Positions 24,000-32,397 of a stretch of DNA of 64,000 bases are shown in pieces; position 1 is the first letter of the stretch, and every line of letters starts with the position of its first letter. The position numbers and the translations under genes are program-made. Under the pieces are notes generated by a model. The model had not been told where the DNA came from. It did no database searches and was given only the letters and a program-made list of their open reading frames with translations. Location: NCBI RefSeq assembly GCF_030816015.1, contig NZ_JAUSXN010000001.1, forward strand, positions 2,728,001 to 2,792,000, written 5' to 3'. The stretch is from Pedobacter sp. W3I1 (lineage in GTDB: Bacteria > Bacteroidota > Bacteroidia > Sphingobacteriales > Sphingobacteriaceae).

Positions 24000-26479
24000 T
24001 GAATAGTTTCGAAAACGATATTTTTGCAGAAAGAGAAACACTTTTTGTTGAAGTTATTTTGCCATTATCTTTGGCGAAAAACTATACTTATCGTGTGCCT
24101 TTTGATTTAAACGACCAGATTGCCGTTGGAAAACGGGTAGTGGTGCAATTTGGAAAACATAAAATTTATACGGCTTTAATTAGTGGAATTAGCACTGTGC
24201 CGCCAACAATTTATGAGGCCAAATATATTATCGATGTAGTAGATAGCGAGCCTGTAATTACACCTACCCAGCTCAAATTCTGGACATGGATGACCAATTA
24301 TTACATGTGCAACGAAGGCGATGTAATGGCGGCTGCCTTACCAGCAAGTTTAAAACTGGCCAGCGAAACCATTCTGATGCTCCGCGATGAGTATAATGAA
24401 GAAACCGAGCTCACCGATAAGGAAGAGATCATTATTAATGCACTGAAACAACAACAGAAACTTACTGTTAATGATGTTTCTAAGCTGCTGGGGCAGAAAA
24501 CCGTATATCCGATCATCAATCATTTGCTGGATAAAGAACTGGTTCTGGTGGCAGAAGAGGTGGTACAGAAATATAAACCCTTGCTAAAATCGTTCATCAT
24601 ATTAAACGATTTTTATAGCGATGAGGAAAACCTGAAACAGCTCTTTAATGTTTTGGATAGAGCCCCTAAACAATTAGACGCTTTATTGGCTTACCTGAAA
24701 TTACAGAAATCAAATCTCCCAATTTCTAAAGAACAGCTTTTAGAAGAAAGCAATTGTGGAGCAGCAGCGCTAAAAGCATTAACGGACAAAGATATTTTTG
24801 TGGTGATGAAAAGGCCGGTTAGCCGTTTGGCCGCTCATGATGAAGAATTCAGTGTGAATTTTGAATTGAACGCTGGTCAGCAGAAAGCATTAGGTGAGAT
24901 TAATCAGCATTTTGAAGAAAAAGAGGTGGTTTTGCTGCATGGTGTCACCGCATCGGGAAAAACACAGGTTTATATTAAGCTGATCGAGAAAATAATACAA
25001 CATACCAATGGGCAGGTATTGTTCCTGTTGCCCGAAATTGCTTTGACAACCCAGATTGTAGAACGTATCAAACGTTATTTCGGTAATGCAATTGGGGTAT
25101 ACCACTCTAAATTTAATAATAGTGAACGTGTTGAAATCTGGAATAAAGTGCGCACAGGTGCTTATAAAGTAATTCTTGGTGCCCGTTCAGCCGTTTTTCT
25201 TCCCTTCGAACACCTAAAACTGATTGTGGTTGATGAAGAACACGAACCGTCTTACAAACAATACGATCCGGCACCACGTTATCAGGCGAGGGATGCAGCC
25301 ATCTATCTTGGTTATCTGCACCAGGCCAAGGTTGTTTTAGGTTCAGCTACGCCATCCTTAGAGAGTTATTATAATGCCTTACAGGGTAAATACGGGCTTG
25401 TAGAAATGAAAGAGCGTTTCGGCGGGGTTCAGCTTCCGAACCAGCAGGTGGTAAGTATTTCGGAAGAAACGAAGAAAAAAACAATGAGCTCATATTTTTC
25501 GAGTGTGTTGATTAAAGATATTGATCTGGCACTTTCTAAAAAAGAGCAGATTGTGTTATTTCAGAACAGGAGGGGCTATGCTACTATTCTAATCTGCGCA
25601 ACCTGCGGTTATACCCCGAAATGTGTAAATTGCGATGTAAGTTTAACCTATCATAAAAGCAGTGGCAAATTACATTGTCATTATTGTGGCTATCAACAAA
25701 GTAGCGTAAATATCTGTCCGGCTTGTGGTTCGGTGCATGTAGAGCAAAAAGGATTTGGTACCGAGCGGATTGAAGAAGAACTCAGGTTACTTTATCCGGA
25801 AGTTACCATTGCCCGATTGGACATGGACAGTACGAGGACAAAAAATGGACTGCAGCAGATCTTAAACGACTTTCAAGAGAAGAAAACTGATATTTTAATC
25901 GGTACGCAGATGGTGGCCAAAGGATTGGATTTCGACAACCTGAATTTAATTGGGGTAATTAATGCCGATACGCTTTTAGGTTATCCTGATTTTCGTGCTT
26001 ACGAACGAAGTTTCCAGCTGCTGGCTCAGGTTGCGGGTAGGGCAGGCAGAAGGGCCGATCAGGGTAATGTCTGTATCCAGACTTACGATGCTGAAAATCG
26101 TATTATCAAGCAAGTGGTGAACAACGATTATGAGGGCATGTACAACGACGAAATAGTTGAACGCGAGAAATTTCTTTATCCGCCATTTTCCAGGATGATA
26201 TTTTTGTACGTTAAACATAAAGATTCACATGTTCTGGATCACGCGGCATTCACGCTGGCAAATATCCTTAAAGGAAAGTTTGGTAAACGGGTTTTGGGTC
26301 CCGAACAACCATTGGTAAGCAGGGTACGGAATCTTTATATTAAGCAGATCATTATTAAAGCTGATAAGCATACTGCCATTCAAAAAGTTAAAGATGCATT
26401 AAGAGAAACCCTGACTCAATTTAATGCCACCAAAGAATTTAAAGGCGTTTTTACACAAATTGATGTAGACCCGTATTAA
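23999..26479 (+). CDS. priA: Primosomal protein N' (replication restart helicase)
   Basis: 826 residues, full length. An N-terminal DNA-binding domain (FVEVILPLSLAKNYTYRVPF) is followed by the helicase core with Walker A GVTASGKT at about 315-322 and the DEEH box VVDEEHEP. The zinc-binding cysteine cluster begins CATCGYTPKCVNC (about 533-545) and continues CHYCGY and CPACGS. The helicase C-terminal motifs GTQMVAKGLDFDN and QVAGRAGRR follow. PriA reloads replication machinery at stalled forks. It is coupled to the DUF423 gene. Confidence 0.96.
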   Translation: MNSFENDIFAERETLFVEVILPLSLAKNYTYRVPFDLNDQIAVGKRVVVQFGKHKIYTALISGISTVPPTIYEAKYIIDVVDSEPVITPTQLKFWTWMTNYYMCNEGDVMAAALPASLKLASETILMLRDEYNEETELTDKEEIIINALKQQQKLTVNDVSKLLGQKTVYPIINHLLDKELVLVAEEVVQKYKPLLKSFIILNDFYSDEENLKQLFNVLDRAPKQLDALLAYLKLQKSNLPISKEQLLEESNCGAAALKALTDKDIFVVMKRPVSRLAAHDEEFSVNFELNAGQQKALGEINQHFEEKEVVLLHGVTASGKTQVYIKLIEKIIQHTNGQVLFLLPEIALTTQIVERIKRYFGNAIGVYHSKFNNSERVEIWNKVRTGAYKVILGARSAVFLPFEHLKLIVVDEEHEPSYKQYDPAPRYQARDAAIYLGYLHQAKVVLGSATPSLESYYNALQGKYGLVEMKERFGGVQLPNQQVVSISEETKKKTMSSYFSSVLIKDIDLALSKKEQIVLFQNRRGYATILICATCGYTPKCVNCDVSLTYHKSSGKLHCHYCGYQQSSVNICPACGSVHVEQKGFGTERIEEELRLLYPEVTIARLDMDSTRTKNGLQQILNDFQEKKTDILIGTQMVAKGLDFDNLNLIGVINADTLLGYPDFRAYERSFQLLAQVAGRAGRRADQGNVCIQTYDAENRIIKQVVNNDYEGMYNDEIVEREKFLYPPFSRMIFLYVKHKDSHVLDHAAFTLANILKGKFGKRVLGPEQPLVSRVRNLYIKQIIIKADKHTAIQKVKDALRETLTQFNATKEFKGVFTQIDVDPY

Positions 26480-26484
26480 AATGA

Positions 26485-26675
26485 GTGAATTATTGAATGA
26501 CTGAATTTTGAATGAGTTTATGTTTGAGTTTTGAATGATTGAGTGGGTGTGTTCATTCTAACATTCTCTCAATCTCTCATTCAATAACTCTTCATTCGAT
26601 AATTCTCAAATGTGGATAATGTATCATTCTCTAATTCAGGGAATCATTCACTAATTCAATCATTCTCTCATTTTC
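26485..26675. repeat. Self-complementary word array between priA and pcm
   Basis: The first half repeats GAATGA/TGAATTTTGAATGAG-type words; the second half repeats the complement, with CTCATTCAATAACTC and TTCAATCATTCTCTCA. The whole can fold into long imperfect hairpins. The same words recur at 50339-50480. Confidence 0.6.
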
Positions 26676-26679
26676 CCCC

Positions 26680-26709
26680 TTGTATCACCGTTAAAAAAAG
26701 CTAATTTTG
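26680..26709 (+). promoter_or_regulatory. pcm promoter, decides the start codon
   Basis: TTG (26680-26682), a 19-bp spacer, then TAATTTTG (26702-26709), a full Bacteroidota promoter. The in-frame TTG at 26707 is the end of the -7 box and so cannot be the translation start. The first usable start is ATG 26716, six bases downstream, making a near-leaderless message. Confidence 0.65.
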
Positions 26710-26715
26710 AAGCGC

Positions 26716-27372
26716 ATGGCGTATAAATTTGTTGATAATTACCGGGAACGTGGAGCGAGAAAAAAACTGGTTGAGTTGTTAAAATCTCGCGGGATTGAAG
26801 ATGAAAATGTGTTAACAGCCATAGGTAAAGTTCCACGGCATTTCTTTTTTGACGAAACTTTTTGGAACCAGGCTTACAAGGATATTGCTTTTCCAATAGG
26901 TGATGGGCAAACGATATCCCAGCCTTATACCGTTGCTTATCAAAGTGAACTACTGCATATTAAAAAAGGAGATAAAGTACTCGAGATCGGAACGGGTTCG
27001 GGCTATCAAACCTGTATTTTAATGGAGCTGGGTGCTACCGTTTTTACGATAGAAAGACAAGAGAATATTTACAACAGAACGATTCAGATTTTGCCTGGAA
27101 TGGGGTATCGGCCTACTTTTTATTGTGGCGATGGCTCGAAAGGAATTGCTGCCCACGCACCATACGACAAAATAATCGTTACCGCTGGCGCTCCTTTGGT
27201 TCCGGAAATCTTATTAAAACAATTAAAAATAGGGGGCATTCTGGTTATCCCGGTAGGAGATGAGAAAACCCAAAAAATGGTCACTGTTATCCGCGTAAGC
27301 GAAACCGACTACGAAAAAATAGTATTGGATACCTTTAGGTTTGTACCTTTAGTGGGCGACCAGGCATGGTAA
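26716..27372 (+). CDS. pcm: Protein-L-isoaspartate O-methyltransferase
   Basis: 218 residues from ATG 26716, chosen because the upstream TTG lies in the promoter. The family block FPIGDGQTISQPYTVAYQSE is followed by the SAM-binding motif VLEIGTGSGYQTCIL and the later GGILVIPVGD. It methylates isoaspartyl residues in aged proteins to begin their repair. It is monocistronic and ends convergently with smpB over a perfect hairpin. Confidence 0.95.
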   Translation: MAYKFVDNYRERGARKKLVELLKSRGIEDENVLTAIGKVPRHFFFDETFWNQAYKDIAFPIGDGQTISQPYTVAYQSELLHIKKGDKVLEIGTGSGYQTCILMELGATVFTIERQENIYNRTIQILPGMGYRPTFYCGDGSKGIAAHAPYDKIIVTAGAPLVPEILLKQLKIGGILVIPVGDEKTQKMVTVIRVSETDYEKIVLDTFRFVPLVGDQAW

Positions 27373-27373
27373 T

Positions 27374-27446
27374 TCTAGTCTTGAGTCCAAAGTCATGAGT
27401 CTTTAGTTGATTTTGACTCGGGACTAAAGACTCATGACTAAAGACT
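27374..27446. terminator. Perfect 17-bp hairpin between convergent pcm and smpB
   Basis: AGTCATGAGTCTTTAGT (27391-27407) pairs without mismatch with ACTAAAGACTCATGACT (27423-27439) around a 15-nt loop. Flanking words of the same kind (AGTCTTGAGTCC, AAAGACTAACC) extend it. It is probably a bidirectional transcription stop, but it lacks a proper T-run and belongs to the word-array class. Confidence 0.6.
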
Positions 27447-27449
27447 AAC

Positions 27450-27899
27450 CTATCTCTTCATCGCTCTATCCAACTCACGCTTGGTGTCTCTATCTTTAAT
27501 GCTATCGCGCTTGTCGAATTCTTTTTTACCTTGAGCCAAAGCAATTTCTATTTTAGCGAAACCTCTTTCATTGATGAAAATACGTAAAGGAACAATGGTA
27601 TAACCTTTTTCTTCGCCTTTCAGCTTTAATTTTCTAATTTCTTTCTTTTGAAGTAATAAGGCACGGTCGCGTTTAATATCGTGATGATAGAATGAGCTAT
27701 GCGAATATTCGGAAATATGAAGGTTGCGCACGTAAAGATTGCCGCCAATAAACATGCAAAATGCATCGGTCATGTTGGCTTTACCTTGTCTGATTGCTTT
27801 TATTTCAGTCCCTAAAAGCGCAATCCCTGCTACGTATTTATCTAAAAGATTGTAATCGAAATATGCTCTTTTATTCTTTATGTTGATGTCGTTTTTCAA
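27450..27899 (-). CDS. smpB: SsrA-binding protein SmpB
   Basis: 149 residues. DINIKNKRAYFDYNLLDKYV, then GTEIKAIRQGKANMTDAF and the C-terminal basic tail DRDTKRELDRAMKR are diagnostic. It binds tmRNA and brings it to stalled ribosomes. The start is a TTG codon at 27899 because no in-frame ATG exists before the upstream stop, and the family N-terminus begins at this position. The tmRNA gene ssrA is not in this window. Confidence 0.95.
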   Translation of the reverse strand: MKNDINIKNKRAYFDYNLLDKYVAGIALLGTEIKAIRQGKANMTDAFCMFIGGNLYVRNLHISEYSHSSFYHHDIKRDRALLLQKKEIRKLKLKGEEKGYTIVPLRIFINERGFAKIEIALAQGKKEFDKRDSIKDRDTKRELDRAMKR

Positions 27900-27980
27900 A
27901 ATGTTAATAAAGTAATGTTATGGCAATATATACAATTGTATATAAAGTTGGGACTACAAATGCAGGTATAAATGCCGCCA

Positions 27981-28055
27981 TGTCATGCTGAACTCGTTTC
28001 AGCATCTTTTATAATTGTAAAGATCCAGATCCCGAAACTTCGGGACAGGATGACG
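27981..28055. repeat. Dispersed palindromic repeat, family B (both arms)
   Basis: TGTCATGCTGAACTCGTTTC followed by AGCATCTTTT, then CCCGAAACTTCGGGACAGGA and TGACG. It has the same plan as the copies at 13197 and 36719, with an inner CCCGAA/TTCGGG stem. Confidence 0.65.
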
Positions 28056-28137
28056 ACCGTTTATGCCATTGTCATTAGCCCGTTGCAAATATCCTAAAAA
28101 TTGGTGTGATTTTTTTTAATTTTTAATTATACAGATC

Positions 28138-28183
28138 AAAGAAGTCAAGTTTGAATAGCTACATCGTTAAACTTGACTTCTTT
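28138..28183. terminator. Perfect 15-bp hairpin, possible terminator
   Basis: AAAGAAGTCAAGTTT (28138-28152) pairs perfectly with AAACTTGACTTCTTT (28169-28183) around a 16-nt loop. There is no adjacent gene end on either side within 200 bp, so its role is uncertain. Confidence 0.45.
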
Positions 28184-28197
28184 ACTATTTGAAAATG

Positions 28198-28450
28198 TGC
28201 GGACGGAGCATTCGGTACCTTCAGCCCCGCTTTTGCTGCAACAAAAGCAGAAAAAGCTTTTGGTTTCCGCGTCAATCGGGTTTATTAACCTAGGTTAGTG
28301 CAATTAACGCAAACCTTTAACTTACCAATAATAAGGACAGCACTGCTTTGAAACAGGCCCTTGTTCCTAAACCCGACAAGAGCGGGCATCCCGATTTTTC
28401 ATCGGGATAAAGCGGATGGCGGGGCTGTAGCTGCCATGAAAAACTGGCTT
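28198..28450. repeat. Degenerate G+C-richer intergenic repeat (family E)
   Basis: Shares words with the stretches at about 10200-10396, 35335-35430 and 45470-45560: GGGGCTGTAG or GCTATAGTCCCG, CGCTTTC/CGCTTTTG and a CCCGAT..ATCGGG stem. Copies differ so much that only the plan is conserved. Confidence 0.4.
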
Positions 28451-28592
28451 TCGTTTCCAAAATATTTCAATGATTTTTTAAGCTTCAGGTAAGTAATGTT
28501 GATCAATAAAAATGTTCATCTGTTTGTAAAAGCTAAGGATATATTATTATGTTCGTAATTATTCGTTTAAGTTTGAGCTTTAAATATTAAAA

Positions 28593-29072
28593 ATGAAATT
28601 CAGGAACCTACTTTTAATCTTATTGTTAGCCGTAACTTTTCAGGTAAAAGCACAGCAACCTACGTTATTGCCACAGTTCACCTTTTACAAACTGGATGGA
28701 AAACCATTTTCAAACAACGATATTAAACAAGGAAAAAAGAACCTCTTTATATTATTTGATTGTACCTGTGAGCACTGCCAGCGAGAAAGCAAAATGCTGA
28801 ATACGAATTACGCCAAGTTTAAGGACGTTAATATTTACATGATCACTATGGATGAGGCTTATATCATTCCACAGTTTTTCAATTCGTATGCCAAAGGTTT
28901 AAATGCCAAGCCCAATGTAATGGTATTGCAGGATAAAAAACGTATGTTTATTCCAACCTTTTTGCCAAAGCAATACCCATCCATGTACTTATATTCTTCA
29001 ACTGGTAAATTGCTCATGTACCAATCGGGAGATGGTGGTGTAAAAAAACTAATGACTGTAATCAATAAATAA
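28593..29072 (+). CDS. Exported thioredoxin-fold protein with CEHC motif
   Basis: 159 residues. Signal peptide at about 1-20 (LLLILLLAVTFQVKAQ). The mature protein has a thioredoxin/TlpA-like fold with FDCTCEHCQRE, giving a C59-E-H-C62 redox pair and an extra C57. The cis-proline region is YPSMYLYS. Such proteins act in the periplasm as thiol-disulfide reductases or in cytochrome maturation. The extra cysteine two residues before the motif is unusual. It is alone between a repeat gap and the convergent Nramp gene. Confidence 0.82.
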   Translation: MKFRNLLLILLLAVTFQVKAQQPTLLPQFTFYKLDGKPFSNNDIKQGKKNLFILFDCTCEHCQRESKMLNTNYAKFKDVNIYMITMDEAYIIPQFFNSYAKGLNAKPNVMVLQDKKRMFIPTFLPKQYPSMYLYSSTGKLLMYQSGDGGVKKLMTVINK

Positions 29073-29193
29073 TCTATTATTGTTTATTTAGTACAGATCA
29101 ACACAGATTTCCATATCTGAGTCCATCCTTTTTATCTGTGGTTAAATACTAGCTCCTCTCAAGTTATAAACTAAAGGAAATAGTGAAATAATC

Positions 29194-31059
29194 TTACCTG
29201 ATAATTAATACCGGGATTTTAACCTTATGCCTTACTGAATCAACTGTGGTGCCGAATATAAGGTCTTTTAAGCCTTTATGACCATGTGCACCCATTACCA
29301 ATAATTCCATTTCATTTTTGTTGCTAATATCGGCTATGGCTTTACCTGTGCTCCCAAATCCAATAAATGGGGTAGAATCATAACCAAGGTCTTCGAGGTT
29401 GATTTTGTATTTCTCCAGGTTAGCGGCATCGCTCTGTGTTTCATGGTCCATTACGTCGTTGCCATGATAACGTGCGGCAGCAGTTTCCACCACGTGAATC
29501 AGATAATAGTGTGCATCCTTGCCGCCTTGAATCAGGGCATGGCGAATGGTGTTCCTGTCGTTTTTAGAAAAATCAACCGCGATACCAATCCGTTTGTAAT
29601 TGATCTTGTCTATTTTGCCGATATCCAAAGCATTTCCATGAGGCACCATCTGTCTTGCGTCGTTTCTCTTTTTCTCTAATAATGGATGAAAGAAAACATA
29701 AAGCAGCAATAAAACAATCAGAATTAGGGCAGGCACCACGATAACGTAAATCCACCAGTTGTTGGCCTCTTTCGCCCAACCACTTATTTCTTCTATTACC
29801 AGCTTTACATTCAGCGCGATAATGGCCACGGCACTTGCCCAGGCCAATACCTTAACCCATGGTTTAATTGCGAAATCTTTCATCAGTTTTTTATCTGATG
29901 TAAAATGAATTAATGGAATAATGGCAAAACCCAATTGCAAGCTTAATACCACCTGACTTAATACCAATAATCCACCAAGAGCATCATCGCCGTAATGTAG
30001 GATGGTAAAAAATGCAGGAATAATAGCCAGAAGGCGGGTAATCAAACGCCTTAACCAGGGTTGGATCCTTAAATTAATATGGCCTTCCATAATAATCTGC
30101 CCTGCTAATGTTCCGGTAACGGTAGAGCTTTGTCCGGCAGCGATTAGCGCTATAGCAAATAGGGTTGGGGCTACATTGCCAAAGATATTAGAAAGTAGTT
30201 TATGTGCATCCTGAATTTCGGCTACTTCATGTAACCCGTTTTTATAAAAGGCAGCGGCGGCAAGAATTAATATGGCGGCGTTAACAAAAAAAGCAAGGTT
30301 TAATGCAACTGTTGTATCAATGAGGTTAAATTTTAAGGCCTCCTTAATTCCTTTGTTGCTACGTTCGATTTTCCTGGTTTGTACTAAAGATGAATGTAAA
30401 TACAGATTATGCGGCATTACCGTTGCGCCAATAATCCCGATGGCAATATAAAGTGCATCACCATTTAGTATCGAAGGCTCAAATCCCCTGGCTACTTCTT
30501 TTAATGATGGTTCTACGATAAACATTTCGACCAGAAAGGAAATCCCGACAATAAAAACCATCGAAACGATAAAACCTTCCATGGCCCTCATGCCTTTATT
30601 TAAGAGGAATAGAAGTAAAATAGTATCAAAAATGGTAATGGAGATACCCCAGATTAGCGGTAAACCAAAAAGCAGTTGTAAACCAATGGCCATCCCAATA
30701 ATTTCGGCGAGATCGCAGGCAATAATTGCGGTTTGTGCTAAAGCAAATAATGGAATGTTTGCCCAACGCGGATAAGCCTGTTTTGAGGCCTGTGCTAAAT
30801 CCAGCCCTCTTACTATCCCCAAACGGGCACTTAAGGATTGTAAGAGTAGCGCAATGAGGTTCGACATCAGTAAAACCCAGATCAATTGGTAACCGAATTT
30901 ACTACCACCCGCTAAATCGGTTGCCCAGTTACCTGGATCCATGTAACCCACACTAATTAAATAAGCCGGGCCAATAAAGGCCAGAATTCTCTTCCAGCCT
31001 TTCCGCTTATCTGTATTTACGCTTTGATGTACTTCACTTAAGGACTCAGTTTTTGCCAT
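29194..31059 (-). CDS. mntH: Nramp divalent-metal transporter fused to a universal stress protein domain
   Basis: 621 residues. Residues 1-460 are an Nramp transporter: the TM1 metal site is DPGN (41-44), the TM6 site MPH (215-217, in GATVMPHNLYLHS), and about 11 membrane segments are visible. Typical MntH ends near residue 430. Here a basic linker leads to a UspA domain (about 488-621) starting YKRIGIAVDFSKNDRNTIRH and carrying the ATP-binding pattern GAHGHKGLKDLIFGTT (G-2X-G-9X-G-S/T). It imports Mn(II) or Fe(II) with protons; the USP domain may gate transport by nucleotide (inference). It overlaps the DtxR/MntR-like regulator gene by 14 bp. Confidence 0.93.
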   Translation of the reverse strand: MAKTESLSEVHQSVNTDKRKGWKRILAFIGPAYLISVGYMDPGNWATDLAGGSKFGYQLIWVLLMSNLIALLLQSLSARLGIVRGLDLAQASKQAYPRWANIPLFALAQTAIIACDLAEIIGMAIGLQLLFGLPLIWGISITIFDTILLLFLLNKGMRAMEGFIVSMVFIVGISFLVEMFIVEPSLKEVARGFEPSILNGDALYIAIGIIGATVMPHNLYLHSSLVQTRKIERSNKGIKEALKFNLIDTTVALNLAFFVNAAILILAAAAFYKNGLHEVAEIQDAHKLLSNIFGNVAPTLFAIALIAAGQSSTVTGTLAGQIIMEGHINLRIQPWLRRLITRLLAIIPAFFTILHYGDDALGGLLVLSQVVLSLQLGFAIIPLIHFTSDKKLMKDFAIKPWVKVLAWASAVAIIALNVKLVIEEISGWAKEANNWWIYVIVVPALILIVLLLLYVFFHPLLEKKRNDARQMVPHGNALDIGKIDKINYKRIGIAVDFSKNDRNTIRHALIQGGKDAHYYLIHVVETAAARYHGNDVMDHETQSDAANLEKYKINLEDLGYDSTPFIGFGSTGKAIADISNKNEMELLVMGAHGHKGLKDLIFGTTVDSVRHKVKIPVLIIR

Positions 31060-31708
31060 TACTGCTGATTAAAATATGTTTTGCAACTTCTCTACTAATA
31101 TTAACTTGTTTATCGGATAACATGATTTCTACTGAACCATCAAAATCGGTAACATCACTGATCTCGATTTGTTTGCCCAAAGTGAGGCCTAACTTTTCTA
31201 AATGCTTTAAAAATGCCGAACTGTGCTGGGTAACGCCGGTAATGGTACCGCGATCGCCTATTTTTAGTTCGATTAATTTTATAAACTGGGTTTTGGCAAA
31301 TCTTCCGTTTTTATCGGGAATGGGGTCGCCATGAGGATCTGCTTTCGGAAAGCCTAAAAACTCATCCAGTCTTTCAATCAGCTCAATTGATTTAATATGC
31401 TCTAACTCTTCTGCTACATCATGTACCTCGTCCCATTTAAAGTTTAATTTGTCTACCAAAAAAACTTCCCATAATCTATGCTTACGGACAATTTCTATTG
31501 CCGTATTTTTGCCAATTTCGGTTAAGGTAACCCCTTGATATTTAATATAATCAACCAAGCCCTTGTCGGCTAGTTTCTTGATCATGTCGGTAACCGATGC
31601 TGGTTTGGTTTGCATTTGCTCTGCAATAGCATTGGTTTGAACGTTGGTTGTTTTCTCTGCTAAATGATAAATAGTCTTTAGATAGTTCTCTTCCGTGTAA
31701 CTTTGCAT
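31046..31708 (-). CDS. mntR: DtxR/MntR-family metal-dependent repressor
   Basis: 220 residues. The N-terminal winged helix (1-70) reads SYTEENYLKTIYHLAEKTTN with NAIAEQMQTKPASVTDMIKK as the recognition region. The dimerisation and metal domain follows, with HRLWEVFLVDKLNF, EELEHIKS and GFPKADPHGDPIPD. The C-terminal 70 residues form an SH3-like FeoA domain, which short MntR proteins lack. It should repress the downstream Nramp gene, with which it overlaps, when Mn(II) or Fe(II) is plentiful. A palindromic operator lies 20 bp before its start. Which metal it senses is not decided by sequence. Confidence 0.92.
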   Translation of the reverse strand: MQSYTEENYLKTIYHLAEKTTNVQTNAIAEQMQTKPASVTDMIKKLADKGLVDYIKYQGVTLTEIGKNTAIEIVRKHRLWEVFLVDKLNFKWDEVHDVAEELEHIKSIELIERLDEFLGFPKADPHGDPIPDKNGRFAKTQFIKLIELKIGDRGTITGVTQHSSAFLKHLEKLGLTLGKQIEISDVTDFDGSVEIMLSDKQVNISREVAKHILISSNGKN

Positions 31709-31727
31709 TTATGTTTATCTAATTTTA

Positions 31728-31747
31728 TTTTTAGGTAAATCTAAAAA
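31728..31747. promoter_or_regulatory. DtxR/MntR-type operator upstream of mntR-mntH
   Basis: TTTTTAGGTAAATCTAAAAA is a 20-bp near-palindrome: perfect 7-bp arms TTTTTAG/CTAAAAA around GTAAAT, and it resembles the TTTAGGTnnnCCTAAA sites bound by metal-dependent repressors. It starts 19 bp before the mntR ATG, consistent with autoregulation of the whole operon. Confidence 0.65.
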
Positions 31748-31802
31748 TTATTTTTTAAAATTTATATGATAAATTATGTTAAAATTTAGAATATAATTTG
31801 GT

Positions 31803-31810
31803 TATGTTTG
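31803..31810 (+). promoter_or_regulatory. -7 box for the Lrp-family gene
   Basis: TATGTTTG is an exact TAnnTTTG box 25 bp before the ATG at 31836. The upstream element is not obvious. Confidence 0.4.
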
Positions 31811-31835
31811 TATTCTGAAATACCTTTAACACCAT

Positions 31836-32306
31836 ATGGCATCTGAATTAGATAAAATTGACTTTAAAATTTTAAGAATTCTTCAAGAGAACGGAAGAAT
31901 TACCAACTTGCTTTTATCCCAAGAAATTGGTTTATCACCTGCACCAACTTTAGAACGTGTGCGCAAGCTTGAAATGGCAGGATATATAAAAAGTTATCAT
32001 GCATTGGTAGATGAAGAAAAGCTGGGTCTAGGCATCAAAACCTTTATCCAGATTCAACTCGATTTTCATAAAAATAACACCATCCAGATCTTTTTGGATG
32101 AAGTAAATCAAATTAAAGAAATCACAGAGTGCCACCATGTTACTGGTCAGGCTGATTTTCTGTTAAAGGTTTATGTGAAAGACATTAAAGCGTACGAACG
32201 TTTAATTATGGATAAAATCAGTAAGATCTCTGTGGTTAAAACTTTCCAAACGATGATGATTATGTCGACCACGAAGAAAGAACCGATTGTGCCTTTAGAG
32301 TATTAA
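31836..32306 (+). CDS. Lrp/AsnC-family transcription regulator
   Basis: 156 residues. The N-terminal HTH is LDKIDFKILRILQENGRITN followed by LLLSQEIGLSPAPTLERVRKLE. The C-terminal RAM (effector-binding) domain includes the segment ITECHHVTGQADFLLKVYVK. It is a local or global regulator that responds to amino acids. It is divergent from mntR and monocistronic, so its targets are unknown. A second Lrp gene is at 52419. Confidence 0.93.
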   Translation: MASELDKIDFKILRILQENGRITNLLLSQEIGLSPAPTLERVRKLEMAGYIKSYHALVDEEKLGLGIKTFIQIQLDFHKNNTIQIFLDEVNQIKEITECHHVTGQADFLLKVYVKDIKAYERLIMDKISKISVVKTFQTMMIMSTTKKEPIVPLEY

Positions 32307-32397
32307 CCCAAACGCTGTGAGGGGCTTTTAAAAACTATCGCCATTGCGAATTCCGATTTGATAGGAATGTATCTATAACAGGAGCTAATAGAACGGT

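Larger units (their letters stand above)
27900..28592. other. 693-bp gene-free gap with three repeat structures
   Basis: Contains a family B palindrome (27981-28055), a perfect 15-bp hairpin (28138-28183) and a degenerate G+C-richer repeat (about 28198-28450) with CCCGATTTTTCATCGGG inside. No gene supported on either strand. Confidence 0.55.

Noticed and set aside
26485..26675. CRISPR-like array of short direct repeats
   Set aside because: Repeat words are short, variable and inverted half way, with no constant repeat and spacer lengths.
27900..28592. tmRNA gene expected near smpB
   Set aside because: I found no tRNA-Ala-like ends or tag-peptide frame; the gap is explained by repeats.
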